From Lampris incognitus (lineage: Eukaryota; Chordata; Actinopteri; Lampriformes; Lampridae): a stretch of 64,000 bases of DNA. Positions 1-9,996 of the stretch are shown here, in pieces. The notes below the pieces were generated by a model. It was not told the DNA's origin. It was given only the letters and a program-made list of their open reading frames with translations, and ran no database searches. The position numbers and the translations under genes are program-made. The stretch is taken from the NCBI RefSeq assembly GCF_029633865.1, contig NC_079213.1:94315995-94379994 (forward strand). Reading direction: 5' to 3'. The stretch's first letter is position 1. Every line of letters starts with the position of its first letter.

Positions 1-123
1 TTCGTACTCCTCTGTTCTCTGCGCCCCCGGCTCCTCCATGTCAGCAGCGGGAGGACCTCCTTCAGGTGTTTCCTGCGGCCCTATGGCTGGTGCTGGAGCA
101 GACAACAGAGCATGGCGCCTCCG

Positions 124-3100
124 CTAAATCCAGACCGGCACGTCGTCTGAGAGGTAGGGTAGCAGTCGATCGTGGTGGAGGACTCTCTCCTTACGACCTT
201 CCTGGACTCTGTACAAGACGTCTCCCATCTTCTCTGTGATGAGGCCGGGACCTCTCCACCGTGGCTTCAACTTTGGAGATTGACCCTTCTTCCTGGTGTC
301 GTCCAGGACATACACTAGATCTCCAGGGTGAAATGTGCGTTGTCGAGCACGTAGGTCGTGGTCCTTCTTGTTCCTGAGCTGGGCAGCACGGAGATGCTGG
401 CGCGCCACTTCGTGGGTGTCCCGCATGTTCGCCTCCAGGTCAGCAACGTACTCGGCTGGGGAAGTGCGACGAACGTTGGCTTCCTGCACCCTCAGGGTGA
501 GTCCTTGCGGCTGGTTGACTTCTCGCCCAAGCATCATCCGGTTTGGTGTGTAACCCGTACAGGCATGGGGTGAGCTGCGGTAAGTCCCGGCGAGGAGGTG
601 GAGGTGTTGGTCCCACTCGCTCTGGTGTTTCCCCACGTAACAGCGGATCATTTGCAGGAGAGTTCGGTTGAACCTCTCGACTTGACCATTCGACGCAGGA
701 TGGTAGGGGGTCGTTCTGGTCTTGGCCACCTGGAGAAGTTCACAGAGCTCACGAAACAGGGCACTCTCGAAGTTGCGTCCCTGGTCTGTGTGGGTCTCCA
801 GGGGTACTCCAAACCTGGAGAGGAACTCCTGTAGCAGCTTCTGAGCGGTGATCTCTGCAGTTTGCTCGGGGATCGGGGCCACCTCCACCCAGCGCGTGAA
901 CTGGTCCACCATCACAGGGATGTATCGGTTCCCCATCTTGGATACTGGGAGCGGTCCAACCACGTCGATGTGAACCCTGTCCATAGGAGCGCCGGCCTGG
1001 TACATCTGCAAGGCAGCTCTGCCTGTTCTTCCAGAGGATTTACACGCCTGACATTCAGGACAGCGTCGGACGAACTGGTTCACACTGTCAGTCAGACCAA
1101 CCCAGTAGAACTCTCTGCGAACTCGATGGTAGGTCTTCTCACGGCCCAAGTGACCGGACAGCAGGGCGCAGTGACACAAACGTAGGACCTCTTCTTGGAG
1201 CGCTGTTGGAACAATGAGACGGAGGATGGATGGCGTGTCAGCTCCTTCGTCCCAGCGGTAGTACAGGACTCCATTTCGCCTTTCTACTTGCGTCCAGACC
1301 AACCAGTACTTCCGTGCAGCAGGTCCTTCCAGCGCCATCTCCTCCTGTGACGGTAGCTTCCCCTCATCCTTCCACTGGTGCAACTTCGCTAGCACGGCGT
1401 CTCCCCTCTGGCGCTCCGCTAGCTCGTTGGTCGAATACTGGGCTAACCAGTTGATAGCAGGTGGTTCACTCTCTTCAGCACCATTCTGATGTTCATTGAC
1501 AGGTTGTGCCATCGTTAGGCCTCCTGCCTCTCCTCCTGGAGCCGATGGTGGAACGCCCTCTTCTGCCGCTCCGGAGGTGTTCTCTTCCGAGTCAGTTCGA
1601 CGGATCGCTAGCGGGACCACATCATCCACATCGTCGCTGAACCTTGCCCAATGGTGGTGTTCACGGTGACAGTAGGAGCAACCTCCACAAGGCAGCGAGT
1701 CCAGACTCTCCCCAGCATGATAGCAGTCACAGGCGGGTTTGGGTGACCTGGACAGCGCATCCGCGTTGCTGTGCTTGACTCCTGGCCGGTGTTCGATTTT
1801 GAAGTCGTACTGGCTCAGCTCCTCGATCCACCTCGCCAGCTGGCCTTCTGGGCTCTTGAACCGAAACAGCCAAATCAAACTGTTATGGTCCGTCCGGATG
1901 ATGAACGACCGGCCCAACAGGTAGTGGCGAAACTGCCGTGTGAAGCGGACTACAGCCAGAAGCTCTCGGCGTGTGACGCAGTATCGCTGCTGTGTGCTTT
2001 GCAGATGTGCACTGGCGTAGGCTATGACCTTTTCTTCTCCTGCTTGCATCTGTGACAGGACAGCTCCGACGCATGTGTTGGACGCGTCAGTGTCGAGCAG
2101 AAACAGTCCATCTCGAGTGGGGTATGCCAGAAGAGGTGCCGTGGTGAGTCTTGCCTTTAACTCCTCGAAGGCTACTTGTTGTGTGTCGCCCCACTTAAAC
2201 TCCTCCCCCTTTTTCTGAAGTTCGTAGAGGGGGCTGCACAGATGGGCAAATCCTCGCACAAACCGTCTGTAGTAGTTACACAAGCCGAGAAAAGCCTGGA
2301 GCTCAGTGAGGTTTCTTGGGGTCCTCCAGTCGTTCACAGACTTCACAAGCTCCGGGTTCGGGCTGACTCCGTCTCCGCTCACGACATGCCCCAAGAACAG
2401 GACCTCCCTCCGCAGCAGGTGGCATTTAGATGGCTTGAGTTTGAGACCGTACGCCCGGATGCGCTCCAAGACCTTCCCCAGGCTCTGCAGACCCTCTTCG
2501 ACTCCACGCCCCAGCACAATGATGTCGTCGAGGTATACAAGCAGGTGTCTCCACTGTAACCCTCTCAACACCACCTCCATCGCACGTTGAAATGTGCCGG
2601 GCGCATTGCACAGCCCGAAGGGCATTCTGGTGTACTCGAACAGCCCATAGCGTGTTATAAAGGCTGTCTTTCCACGATCATCCGGGTGCACTCCAATCTG
2701 CCAATATCCACTTTGCATATCTAAAGTCGAGAATACAGTGGCCCCCTCGAGGGTGTCCAGACACTCTTCGATCCGCGGCAGTGGATATGCATCTTTGAGA
2801 GTCAGGTCGTTGAGTCTTCTATAATCTATGCACCACCGCACACCTCCGTCCTTCTTTCTAACTAACACCACTGGAGAGGCCCATTCCGAAGTGGATGGTG
2901 TAATCACTCCGGCCTCTAGCATGCTCTTCAGGTGCCGCTCCTCTTCTTGTTGAAAGCCCAGGGGCGTGCGCCGAGCCGGTTGTCGGACAGGTTGGCCTTC
3001 GCTAGTGTTGATTCGGTGCTGGACCGCATCGAAGCGCCCCAGGTCCGCGTCACTGGCCGCGAACACGCCCTGGTGTTCAATCAGGAGTTGTTGCAGGGCC

Positions 3101-5676
3101 CTCCGCTGATCCTCATCCAACCCTTCACTGGCGGACTCATACAGGGACGACAGATGGTCGGGCAGACCCATAGTTGGTGACGACTCCATCCGTCGGACTG
3201 TGGCTGGTTCATTTTTTCGGCTCATGTCGTCCTCTTGTGGGGCCTGAAGCTCCTCTTCCGCCTCCACTAGCACACCGAGGCAGGCTCCTTTCTTCAGTCT
3301 AACTTCTTTCGGCATCAGGTTACACAGTCGCACAGGGACGTGTGGGGCAACGTTGACCAACACACTGCCAGATGAAACTCCCTCGGTGAGGCCAGCAGGC
3401 TCCAGGACGGCGGAGATACCTGCCTTGGGGCTTTCCACCACACCCCAGACGTCCTGCTCGCTCTCCGCTGATAGTGTCAAAGAGTCCTGCAGCAGTACGC
3501 GAGAGACGGCGTACTCCCCCACGGACGTACCCACGATAACTGTGGCCACTGGCTCCCCTTCGACGTAGACCTGGCCTCCCCCGGATACAGTGACATGAGC
3601 GGCCAACATGAGATCTAGGCCCAGGAGGAAGGGGTCGCGGATGGGCGCAATGAACACATCCCATTCGATGGTCTTGGGGCCCAAGCGGATGGTCACCCTA
3701 TACTTCGGGGTTTCAGCCATGTCTTTACCCTCTTCAGCGTTACGCAGAATGGCGATTCCGACGCTCGGCTGGTCGGCCAGATTTAATCGTTGGAATGTGT
3801 CTCGGGACATCACCGTGGCTTCGGCCCCTGTGTCAACGATGCACTTCAGCTGCAGGCTGTTCACGGTGATGGGAATGACGAGACTGGGTCCATTCCCCGA
3901 GGCTCGGCCGAGATTGACTGATGGCTGCTCGCTGACCTTCCTCGGAGCCCTCGGGCTTGGTGACCGTGAGTTACACTCTCGCTTGAAATGGCCCTCCTCT
4001 CCACACTGGTAACAGGTCCCTTTGCTGCGGGAACTTGGGCTCGGGGACCGCTGCGCGCGTTGCCCCGTGTGCGCGTAGGTAGCCCGCTCAAGCGTCCTTC
4101 CCCGTTCCACTCCTACTTGTTCTTTGGCCATGTACCGCTCGATGTTTAAGAGCACCTTGTTAATGTTGTCGATGCCACTGGCCAGGGTCTTGAGCTCGGT
4201 GGTGCTCATGCTGTCTCCTACCGGCGGAGGACTTGGAGAGCTATCGCGACGCCGCTCGTCTTCCCATGCTACTCGCCGGATTCTCCCTTTTCCTTCAACC
4301 TCTCGCCCCAGCGTCGCTTTAAAGTCATACTCGCGTGCCTCAACCTTCCTGATTGCTTCAGCTAGTGTTTTGGGTTCTGCCCCCAGGACTTCATACGCGA
4401 TGTTTTGGTTCTTCAGCCCGCGCAGAAAGGCTTCTGCAGCGTAGGCCTCCTGCAGTGTAACACCAACCTGCGGGTATGCCAGTGTGACAAGTCTCCTCAC
4501 TTCCTCGCCAAACTCATAGAGGGTCATCTCTCTGGCCTGCTTAACCTCGCTGAGTTTACGGCGCGCAGTTCCCTCAGGCAGCTCTTTACCGTAGCGGCGG
4601 CGTAACTGGGTGATGAGCACGTGGTAGTCATATTTTATCGGAGCCGGCTGCGCGATGACAAAAGACATGGCGTTGTCCCTCAGTCGGAGATACAAGGCGT
4701 CCAAACAGGTCTCGTCGGTCCAGCCCCTCTTTCTCGCCATCCGTTCGAATGGTCCAACGAAACTATCCCAGTCGCCCTTACCATCAAAAGTGGCGAGGAG
4801 CTTGATGTCATTTTCGTGTCCTCGGTCGGGACCTTGTGAGCTTCGGTTGCCGCTCTGACTTTGAAGGTCTCCTGTCTGGCTCTGTTGACCTCTAGAGGAA
4901 CCTGCCTGCCCTCCAACGCTGTCATCCAGCAGGTTTCGGCCGCCGTTGCTGTCCAGGGACATTTGGCCACCCTGCATCCCGTCGGGGGGTGGTACTGCAG
5001 TCGCTCCATTTTTTCCACCATGACCGATCGGAGTGCTGGTAAGTGGTGCGGGCTCACTGGGTCCATTTCCTGTATAGCGCAGGGCTGCTGGGGCCGCTTT
5101 GCTGCTCGGCCTGGCTGGCGTCTCCTCGTTGCGCCGGTCGCTCAAGTTAGCCACTGCGGCCATAGCTGCTGGCAACAGGTGATCAGCGCCGTCTCGCTGT
5201 CTGGCCCCTGGGTTCTCCCGGGCCGGGGTGAACTGCGAGAGTAGGCTCATGTCTTGCACCGTTCTGCTAGTTCGTTCTCCGAGCACAGCCCCTGCCGACC
5301 CTACACCACTATCGCTTTGAGGGCTACTAGGAGAAACCCCTTGCTTCACTACTTGAGCGATGGGCGACAAACCGGGAGGCTCACCTTGGATATCTGAACG
5401 ATGACGGGCCCAATCGGTGCGCTGAATGGGAGGTGTGGGGGGACGAGATCGCTTAGCCACCGCTTCCGCTAGTCCATCGATACGCGCTGTGAGGGCCTCC
5501 ATCTGCATCTCTATCTGGCGTTGCATCTTAACCTGGGTCTGGCGTTCCATGTTTTCCATCTGGCGTTGCATCTGAACCTGGGTCTGGTTCATGGTTTCCA
5601 TCTGCGCCAGGAGGAGCTTCATCCAGGCGTGCTCTCCGGGGTCTTCTGTCCCCACACCAGCACCATCCAGACTCAA
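124..5676 (-). CDS. Gag-Pol polyprotein of family A Gypsy element (1850 codons open)
   Basis: A single uninterrupted frame encodes a full retrotransposon polyprotein. In order: a Gln/Met-rich coiled coil near residues 20-60; a capsid-like region around 290-450; one CCHC zinc knuckle (CYQCGEEGHFKREC, near 555); a pepsin-type protease with DTGA near 615; RT with YLDD near 1046; RNase H with DTDAS near 1195; integrase with an HHCC finger and a DDE core starting at DVVGPL near 1570. The ATG used by the second copy (52321-52323) is AGG here (5713-5715), so the authentic start is lost and the next in-frame ATG is a few codons into the listed frame. The TAG at 124-126 interrupts a frame that stays open to the window edge and is conserved in copy 2, so this stop may be a nonsense mutation. 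All catalytic motifs that I checked are intact. Confidence 0.92.
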   Translation of the reverse strand: MSLDGAGVGTEDPGEHAWMKLLLAQMETMNQTQVQMQRQMENMERQTQVKMQRQIEMQMEALTARIDGLAEAVAKRSRPPTPPIQRTDWARHRSDIQGEPPGLSPIAQVVKQGVSPSSPQSDSGVGSAGAVLGERTSRTVQDMSLLSQFTPARENPGARQRDGADHLLPAAMAAVANLSDRRNEETPARPSSKAAPAALRYTGNGPSEPAPLTSTPIGHGGKNGATAVPPPDGMQGGQMSLDSNGGRNLLDDSVGGQAGSSRGQQSQTGDLQSQSGNRSSQGPDRGHENDIKLLATFDGKGDWDSFVGPFERMARKRGWTDETCLDALYLRLRDNAMSFVIAQPAPIKYDYHVLITQLRRRYGKELPEGTARRKLSEVKQAREMTLYEFGEEVRRLVTLAYPQVGVTLQEAYAAEAFLRGLKNQNIAYEVLGAEPKTLAEAIRKVEAREYDFKATLGREVEGKGRIRRVAWEDERRRDSSPSPPPVGDSMSTTELKTLASGIDNINKVLLNIERYMAKEQVGVERGRTLERATYAHTGQRAQRSPSPSSRSKGTCYQCGEEGHFKRECNSRSPSPRAPRKVSEQPSVNLGRASGNGPSLVIPITVNSLQLKCIVDTGAEATVMSRDTFQRLNLADQPSVGIAILRNAEEGKDMAETPKYRVTIRLGPKTIEWDVFIAPIRDPFLLGLDLMLAAHVTVSGGGQVYVEGEPVATVIVGTSVGEYAVSRVLLQDSLTLSAESEQDVWGVVESPKAGISAVLEPAGLTEGVSSGSVLVNVAPHVPVRLCNLMPKEVRLKKGACLGVLVEAEEELQAPQEDDMSRKNEPATVRRMESSPTMGLPDHLSSLYESASEGLDEDQRRALQQLLIEHQGVFAASDADLGRFDAVQHRINTSEGQPVRQPARRTPLGFQQEEERHLKSMLEAGVITPSTSEWASPVVLVRKKDGGVRWCIDYRRLNDLTLKDAYPLPRIEECLDTLEGATVFSTLDMQSGYWQIGVHPDDRGKTAFITRYGLFEYTRMPFGLCNAPGTFQRAMEVVLRGLQWRHLLVYLDDIIVLGRGVEEGLQSLGKVLERIRAYGLKLKPSKCHLLRREVLFLGHVVSGDGVSPNPELVKSVNDWRTPRNLTELQAFLGLCNYYRRFVRGFAHLCSPLYELQKKGEEFKWGDTQQVAFEELKARLTTAPLLAYPTRDGLFLLDTDASNTCVGAVLSQMQAGEEKVIAYASAHLQSTQQRYCVTRRELLAVVRFTRQFRHYLLGRSFIIRTDHNSLIWLFRFKSPEGQLARWIEELSQYDFKIEHRPGVKHSNADALSRSPKPACDCYHAGESLDSLPCGGCSYCHREHHHWARFSDDVDDVVPLAIRRTDSEENTSGAAEEGVPPSAPGGEAGGLTMAQPVNEHQNGAEESEPPAINWLAQYSTNELAERQRGDAVLAKLHQWKDEGKLPSQEEMALEGPAARKYWLVWTQVERRNGVLYYRWDEGADTPSILRLIVPTALQEEVLRLCHCALLSGHLGREKTYHRVRREFYWVGLTDSVNQFVRRCPECQACKSSGRTGRAALQMYQAGAPMDRVHIDVVGPLPVSKMGNRYIPVMVDQFTRWVEVAPIPEQTAEITAQKLLQEFLSRFGVPLETHTDQGRNFESALFRELCELLQVAKTRTTPYHPASNGQVERFNRTLLQMIRCYVGKHQSEWDQHLHLLAGTYRSSPHACTGYTPNRMMLGREVNQPQGLTLRVQEANVRRTSPAEYVADLEANMRDTHEVARQHLRAAQLRNKKDHDLRARQRTFHPGDLVYVLDDTRKKGQSPKLKPRWRGPGLITEKMGDVLYRVQEGRKERVLHHDRLLPYLSDDVPVWI

Positions 5677-6123
5677 CTCAGACTGTTCTTTTACATTTTC
5701 TTTGTCCTGTGACCTTTTTATTTTTCCACTGATTTACGTGACTACTGAAGAAATTACAGTGCTTCACAAAATGGCTGACTCACTCAGTTGCTAGCTAGCT
5801 ATAGCGATGCCGCCAAAAAGCTGCTAAATGCTGCTTTGAAATGCTGCAGAATGTCAATGCTAATTAGCTAGCGCCACTGGACGTCCTTTTGTGCACTTTC
5901 AGGGTGAAACTCGGTGAAAAACAATATCCTCACAGTGTGAATGGCGTTGAGAAACTAATGAGTCTTTTTATTCACTTTTTTCGTTGGGGTTCTACTTCAC
6001 GAAGAAGTAAAAAATGGCTTCTTGCTAGCTGGGTTAGCTCACAGTGTGCAGGCTGAATTATGCCGCCATGTGACCGGGGCAGGATCCTCCGGTGTTGAGA
6101 TTATGGCGAATCCCAACCTTTTA

Positions 6124-6140
6124 TCCCACTTCTGACACCA
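6124..6140 (-). other. Primer binding site, tRNA-Leu
   Basis: On the plus strand the 17 bases TCCCACTTCTGACACCA are the 3' end, with CCA, of a vertebrate tRNA-Leu (CAG/CAA type). On the element's strand they are its complement, two bases from the LTR edge. The same site lies at 52531-52547 beside the 5' LTR of copy 2. Confidence 0.85.
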
Positions 6141-6142
6141 CT

Positions 6143-6739
6143 TGTCGCGGTTTTTCTATAGCCCGGGTAACTATGGATGGAGGCGGGGACTTTTAGGTGC
6201 GACAAACCGGGCTTCACCACCGTTAGCTAGATAGCTGCGCCAATGCTAGGGCTAGCCTGCTAGTTAGCCGTGTGCTAATGGGTTAGCAAGCTCACCTTGG
6301 GACCAGGGCTGGTGATGGAACAGGGCGGCTGAGCTCTAGGCGGGGCGGGAGATGGATGGCTGCTCTCCGGGGTGCGTGTCTCTCTCTCTCTCTGTACTCT
6401 GGCTCCGGTGTGACCGGGTGAATGTCTCTCTCAGTCTCTCTGGGGAAGCTCTCGGGGGTAGTCAGCTAGCTACAGGTACCGAGGCAGTCTGCTGCTAACA
6501 CTACCACTGCTAGTCACCGTATCTACTGTCTAGCCCAGGATACGCTAGGTTTCCCTGCTCTATCCCACACTAAGGTGACAGTCTACGATATGGTTACTAA
6601 ACAGTTCTGGCGCTTTGTCTCTCCCGCGGTGTCTAATATAGTTGCGTCTGTGACAGCACGAGCTAACCTGTGATTGGTCCTCTAGCTGCACGAGCCCAGT
6701 GCAACATTCCAAGTACATCCCCAGGCATTTCCCACTACA
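6143..6739 (-). repeat. 5' LTR of family A Gypsy copy 1
   Basis: A 597-bp LTR with TGT...ACA ends. It matches the two LTRs of the second copy (49052-49656 and 52550-53038). It contains a short CT microsatellite and many GCTAGC-type stretches. It would carry the promoter for minus-strand transcription. Confidence 0.9.
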
Positions 6740-6745
6740 GTATTG

Positions 6746-7106
6746 TAGCGAATTCGGGAGAGAACGCAACCATAGGAACTGCCGCGGCCGGGAAGCGAAC
6801 CCGTATCGCCCGCACCGCAGGAGACATCGCTAACCGCTAGACTAAAGGGTCAGACCCGGCAGCCAGCGGCCAGCGTGTCGACTTATGCACGCTGGCCATG
6901 CACGTTACATTACCCCCCTCCTCCGGGAAGCGCGTCCCCGCGCTTAAGCATATCAGCTCCTTCACGCTTCAGGGCACCTACGCTTCCGATGGCCTTACGG
7001 TCGCTCCATCCCACTTCTGACATTGGTCTCCTGCGGTGCGGGCGATACGGGTTCGCTTCCCGGCCGCGGCAGTTCCTGTGGTTGCGTTCTCCCCCGAATT
7101 CGCTAT
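6746..7106. repeat. Foldback of a tRNA-like (SINE-head) module
   Basis: Arms 6746-6825 and 7026-7106 are near-perfect inverted copies separated by about 200 bp. The left arm, read on the minus strand with its inner flank, has a pol III A-box-like TAGCGGTTAGCG (6828-6839) and B-box-like GGGTTCGCTTCC (6791-6802), as in a tRNA-derived SINE. The right arm (plus strand) keeps the B box at 7049-7060 but not the A box. The loop ends in a tRNA-Leu-like TCCCACTTCTGACA near 7010-7023, suggesting a piece of another LTR element's primer site. The family is not identified. Confidence 0.55.
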
Positions 7107-7159
7107 AGTATATTACACATCACTTCACTTGAAATGTGAAAGATGGTCAAGTGGTCCCT

Positions 7160-7795
7160 TTTCATCTCATCTTCAGCTGCTTTTCCGGAGTCGGTTTGCG
7201 GTTGCAGCAAGCTAAGTAGGGCACTCCAGACGTCCCTCTCCCCAGCAACGCCCTCCCGCTCCTTCTGGGGGATCCCAAGGCGTTCCCAGGCCAGATTGGA
7301 CATGTAGTCCCTCCAGCGAGTTCTGGGTCTACCCCGAGGTCTGGGAAACCTCCAAAGGAAGGCGCCCAGGAGGCATCCTAATCAGATGCCCGAACCATCT
7401 CAACTGGCTCCTTTCGATGCGAAGGAGCAGCAGCTCTACTCCGAGCTCCCTCCGGATGTCCGAGCTCCTCACCCTATCTCTATGGCTGAGCCCAGACACC
7501 TTACGGAGGAAACTCATTTCAGCCGCTTGTATCCGCGATCTCACCCCTTCAGTCACTAACCCAAATCTCATGACCATAGGTGAGGATTGGAACCAAGATT
7601 GACTGGTAAATTGAGAGCTTTGCCTCTCGGCTCAGCTCCTTCTTCGCCACAACGGTCCGGTACAACGTCCGCATTACTGCTGATGCTGCACCAATCCGCC
7701 TGTCAATCTCCCGCTCCATCCTACCCTCGCCCGTGAACAAGACCCCGAGATACTTGAACTCCTTCACTTGAGGCAACAACTCGTCCCTTTTATCT
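7160..7795 (-). pseudogene. LINE reverse transcriptase C-terminal fragment
   Basis: Minus-strand frames at 7549-7779, 7329-7577 and 7103-7303 together read like the C-terminal part of a non-LTR retrotransposon RT. They run from FKYLGVLFT (thumb region), through ILTYGHEIWV and RWFGHLIRMP, to a WERLGIPQKE-type end. This is a common fish LINE signature. Frameshifts separate the blocks and the N-terminal RT motifs are absent, so it is a 5'-truncated dead copy. The clade cannot be fixed from this fragment. Confidence 0.75.
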
Positions 7796-8034
7796 CTATT
7801 TATCCATTCTTTATTTCTGGCTATTGTTGTAACTAATATTTAATATATAAAATGTGAATGTTGGATTCTATAACTTCATCAGTAACTGGCTGCCTGCCTG
7901 ACATCGTCAATCCAGCTACCCATGCTGCTGTCGCTATCAGCAGCATACAACTGACTGATATGAAGAAATCTCTTGTCACCGGCTAACATACCAGAGATCT
8001 TACTATTTTTGGCAGTCATCTTATCTAAAGCAGA

Positions 8035-9435
8035 TGGTATCTCCAAATTAATTTATCCGTGTCACTCCCTATGTTTCTTCCAATAATATTAAAAAAGCCA
8101 ACTAAGTTATATTCCAATTCATATGGAAAAATAAAACCCATTATATAAAAAGAACTCTTCAGATTAAATGACTAAAAGCATACTTGACACAGTCAACTAT
8201 GTGGTTTTACATACCGAGGGCCTTGCTTAAAAACAAAAACAAAACATGGTGGCTTGTTTTTGTTTTAAAATGTGATTTTGAGGTAGGCAAGATTCCTATC
8301 AAGTTGTAAAATTTCCAGACAAATTCTTCAGTTTTGGAAAATGATAGTCATAATTTCTCTCCTCATTGTTCAACTTTATGGAACAATAGAGTGATTACAA
8401 TAAATAGCAAATCAATATTTAAGAGTAATTGGTATGAAGACGGGATTTTGTTCATAAGGGATCTATTGGATTGCAATGGTAACCTTTTGGACTATATGGC
8501 CTTTTTAAATAAATATAATTTAAATTGTACTCACGAGTACAGTAGGATTTGCAAAGTGATCCCTTTATCACTGATTCAATTAATCCAAACACCTTAATAA
8601 ACTCAAATGTTAAATCGGTATTGCAAAATTTAGTGATTAACGATGGTAATTTACGTGATAACAAATGTAATAAGCTGATAGGTGCTATTCTGAAATCCAA
8701 AGTGTTTCATGGTTATAATAGAGCTGTAGCACATTCTAAATTTATTAAATGGCCCATTTCCCCAAAGGTAAAAGAAACTCATTTTAAAGTAATTCATAAG
8801 GTTTACCCAGTTGCAGATTTTCTTAAGGTTTAAATTTGAAGTGTATCCGTGTACATTTTGTAATTCAAGACGAAACTTTAAAGCACATGTTCTTCTATTG
8901 CTGCATCTAAAATATTTTGGGTTGATTTAAGAAGACTGGATATCACTTAAGGGAAATTACATTCCTTGCTTTGACATTTCTATTTCTTTTTTTACAAGGA
9001 TAACCTAAATTCATCCATTTCTGATGCTTAATAGCATTCTTCTTTTGGGCAAATATATTCATTGTAGTAAGTGGAGAAAGTTAGCCCTCTTTTGTTTGGT
9101 TTATAATGACTTCAAATTATTTTTCTCATCTCTTAAAAGAATGTATTCTAACAAAATAGCAAGAAAGATTTATGGGAATATAGCTCGTTTATTGTTGTTT
9201 TGATTTATGTTCCCATAGTTTAAGCCTTTTGCTTCTTCTCTGCCCAGATTTAGAAATGTTTTTATTTATACACTTATGTACCCTGTAGATTCCCAAATTT
9301 TCATTTCATTTTATTTAAGTATTCTGTCTACATTTGTTTTGATAATGGAAATATTGTTATATGGTTTGTTTCCTGTATGTCATTGCATTTTTTTTAAATG
9401 TGTGTCAATAAATTTTTTTTTTTTAAAAAGCATAA
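8035..9435 (+). mobile_element. L1/Tx1-like LINE 3' end, decayed
   Basis: Frames at 8334-8597 and 8549-8833 contain the block LWNNRVITINSKSIFKSNWY followed by GILFIRDLLD, typical of the region after RT in fish L1/Tx1-type ORF2 proteins. Further decayed coding sequence lies on both sides. The copy ends in an A/T-rich stretch with an AATAAA-like tail near 9410-9430. It is strongly degenerate and AT-rich, and no endonuclease or RT core remains in the window. Confidence 0.65.
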
Positions 9436-9996
9436 AACTAACTGACTTACAACTTGCCAAAATGGCAGAACACACAAATCGGTGGCTGGATTCCTCTCTA
9501 TTAGGGAGGGGCAACGTGACTGGCTTCGGCCAATCTACTCCAGGCCCCTCTCATGGGAATGGATAATGAAGTGTACACTGACCCTGGCTGGAGTACATGA
9601 CAGACATGCAGCCTTTCAATCAGGTACGCATAACAGCTGACAATCGTAAGTGCTGACCTGTCCAAGTGTGCCGACAATCACTTTAGTCAGTCACCACTGA
9701 TTACTATACCCGGATACAGTAATATTAAAAAGAAACCCAACAACCTCCAAATTTGAAAATTATTTATCAAAATGCCTTACAGAACAACAAAGGTAATGGA
9801 AGGAGAAAAATGACAACTGGGGGAAATAAAAAGTTAAAATTTTGGTCACTAAGAATTTGAACAATAACTAAAGTAGCACACTTGAACTGTGACAAATTCC
9901 TAACAAAATTAAGCAAATAGAAGAGGGAATAAAAATACCATTACAGTGGGTCGATATCAGGATAATGATAGCATATCAAACAGTGACAGACAAAGC
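9436..9996. other. Intergenic and hnrnpm 3' UTR interval
   Basis: No coding exon is seen. Since the hnrnpm stop is at 9997-9999 on the minus strand, the right part must be its 3' UTR. I could not place a convincing polyadenylation signal. The left part (about 9440-9700) is unassigned. Confidence 0.5.

Larger units (their letters stand above)
1..6739 (-). mobile_element. Ty3/Gypsy LTR retrotransposon, family A copy 1 (3' end off window)
   Basis: The element reads right to left: 5' LTR 6143-6739, primer site 6124-6140, a 5' untranslated region of about 400 bp, then one long gag-pol frame to position 124. Positions 1-123 continue into a C-terminal tail that is also present at 50191-50310 in the second copy, so the 3' LTR lies outside the window. 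Domain order gag, protease, RT, RNase H, integrase is that of Ty3/Gypsy. The gag half is almost identical to 50761-52323, so the family was active recently. The target duplication cannot be checked because one end is missing. Confidence 0.93.

Noticed and set aside
6124-6140. A tRNA-Leu gene
   Set aside because: Only the 3' 17 bases match. Position next to the LTR shows that it is a primer binding site.
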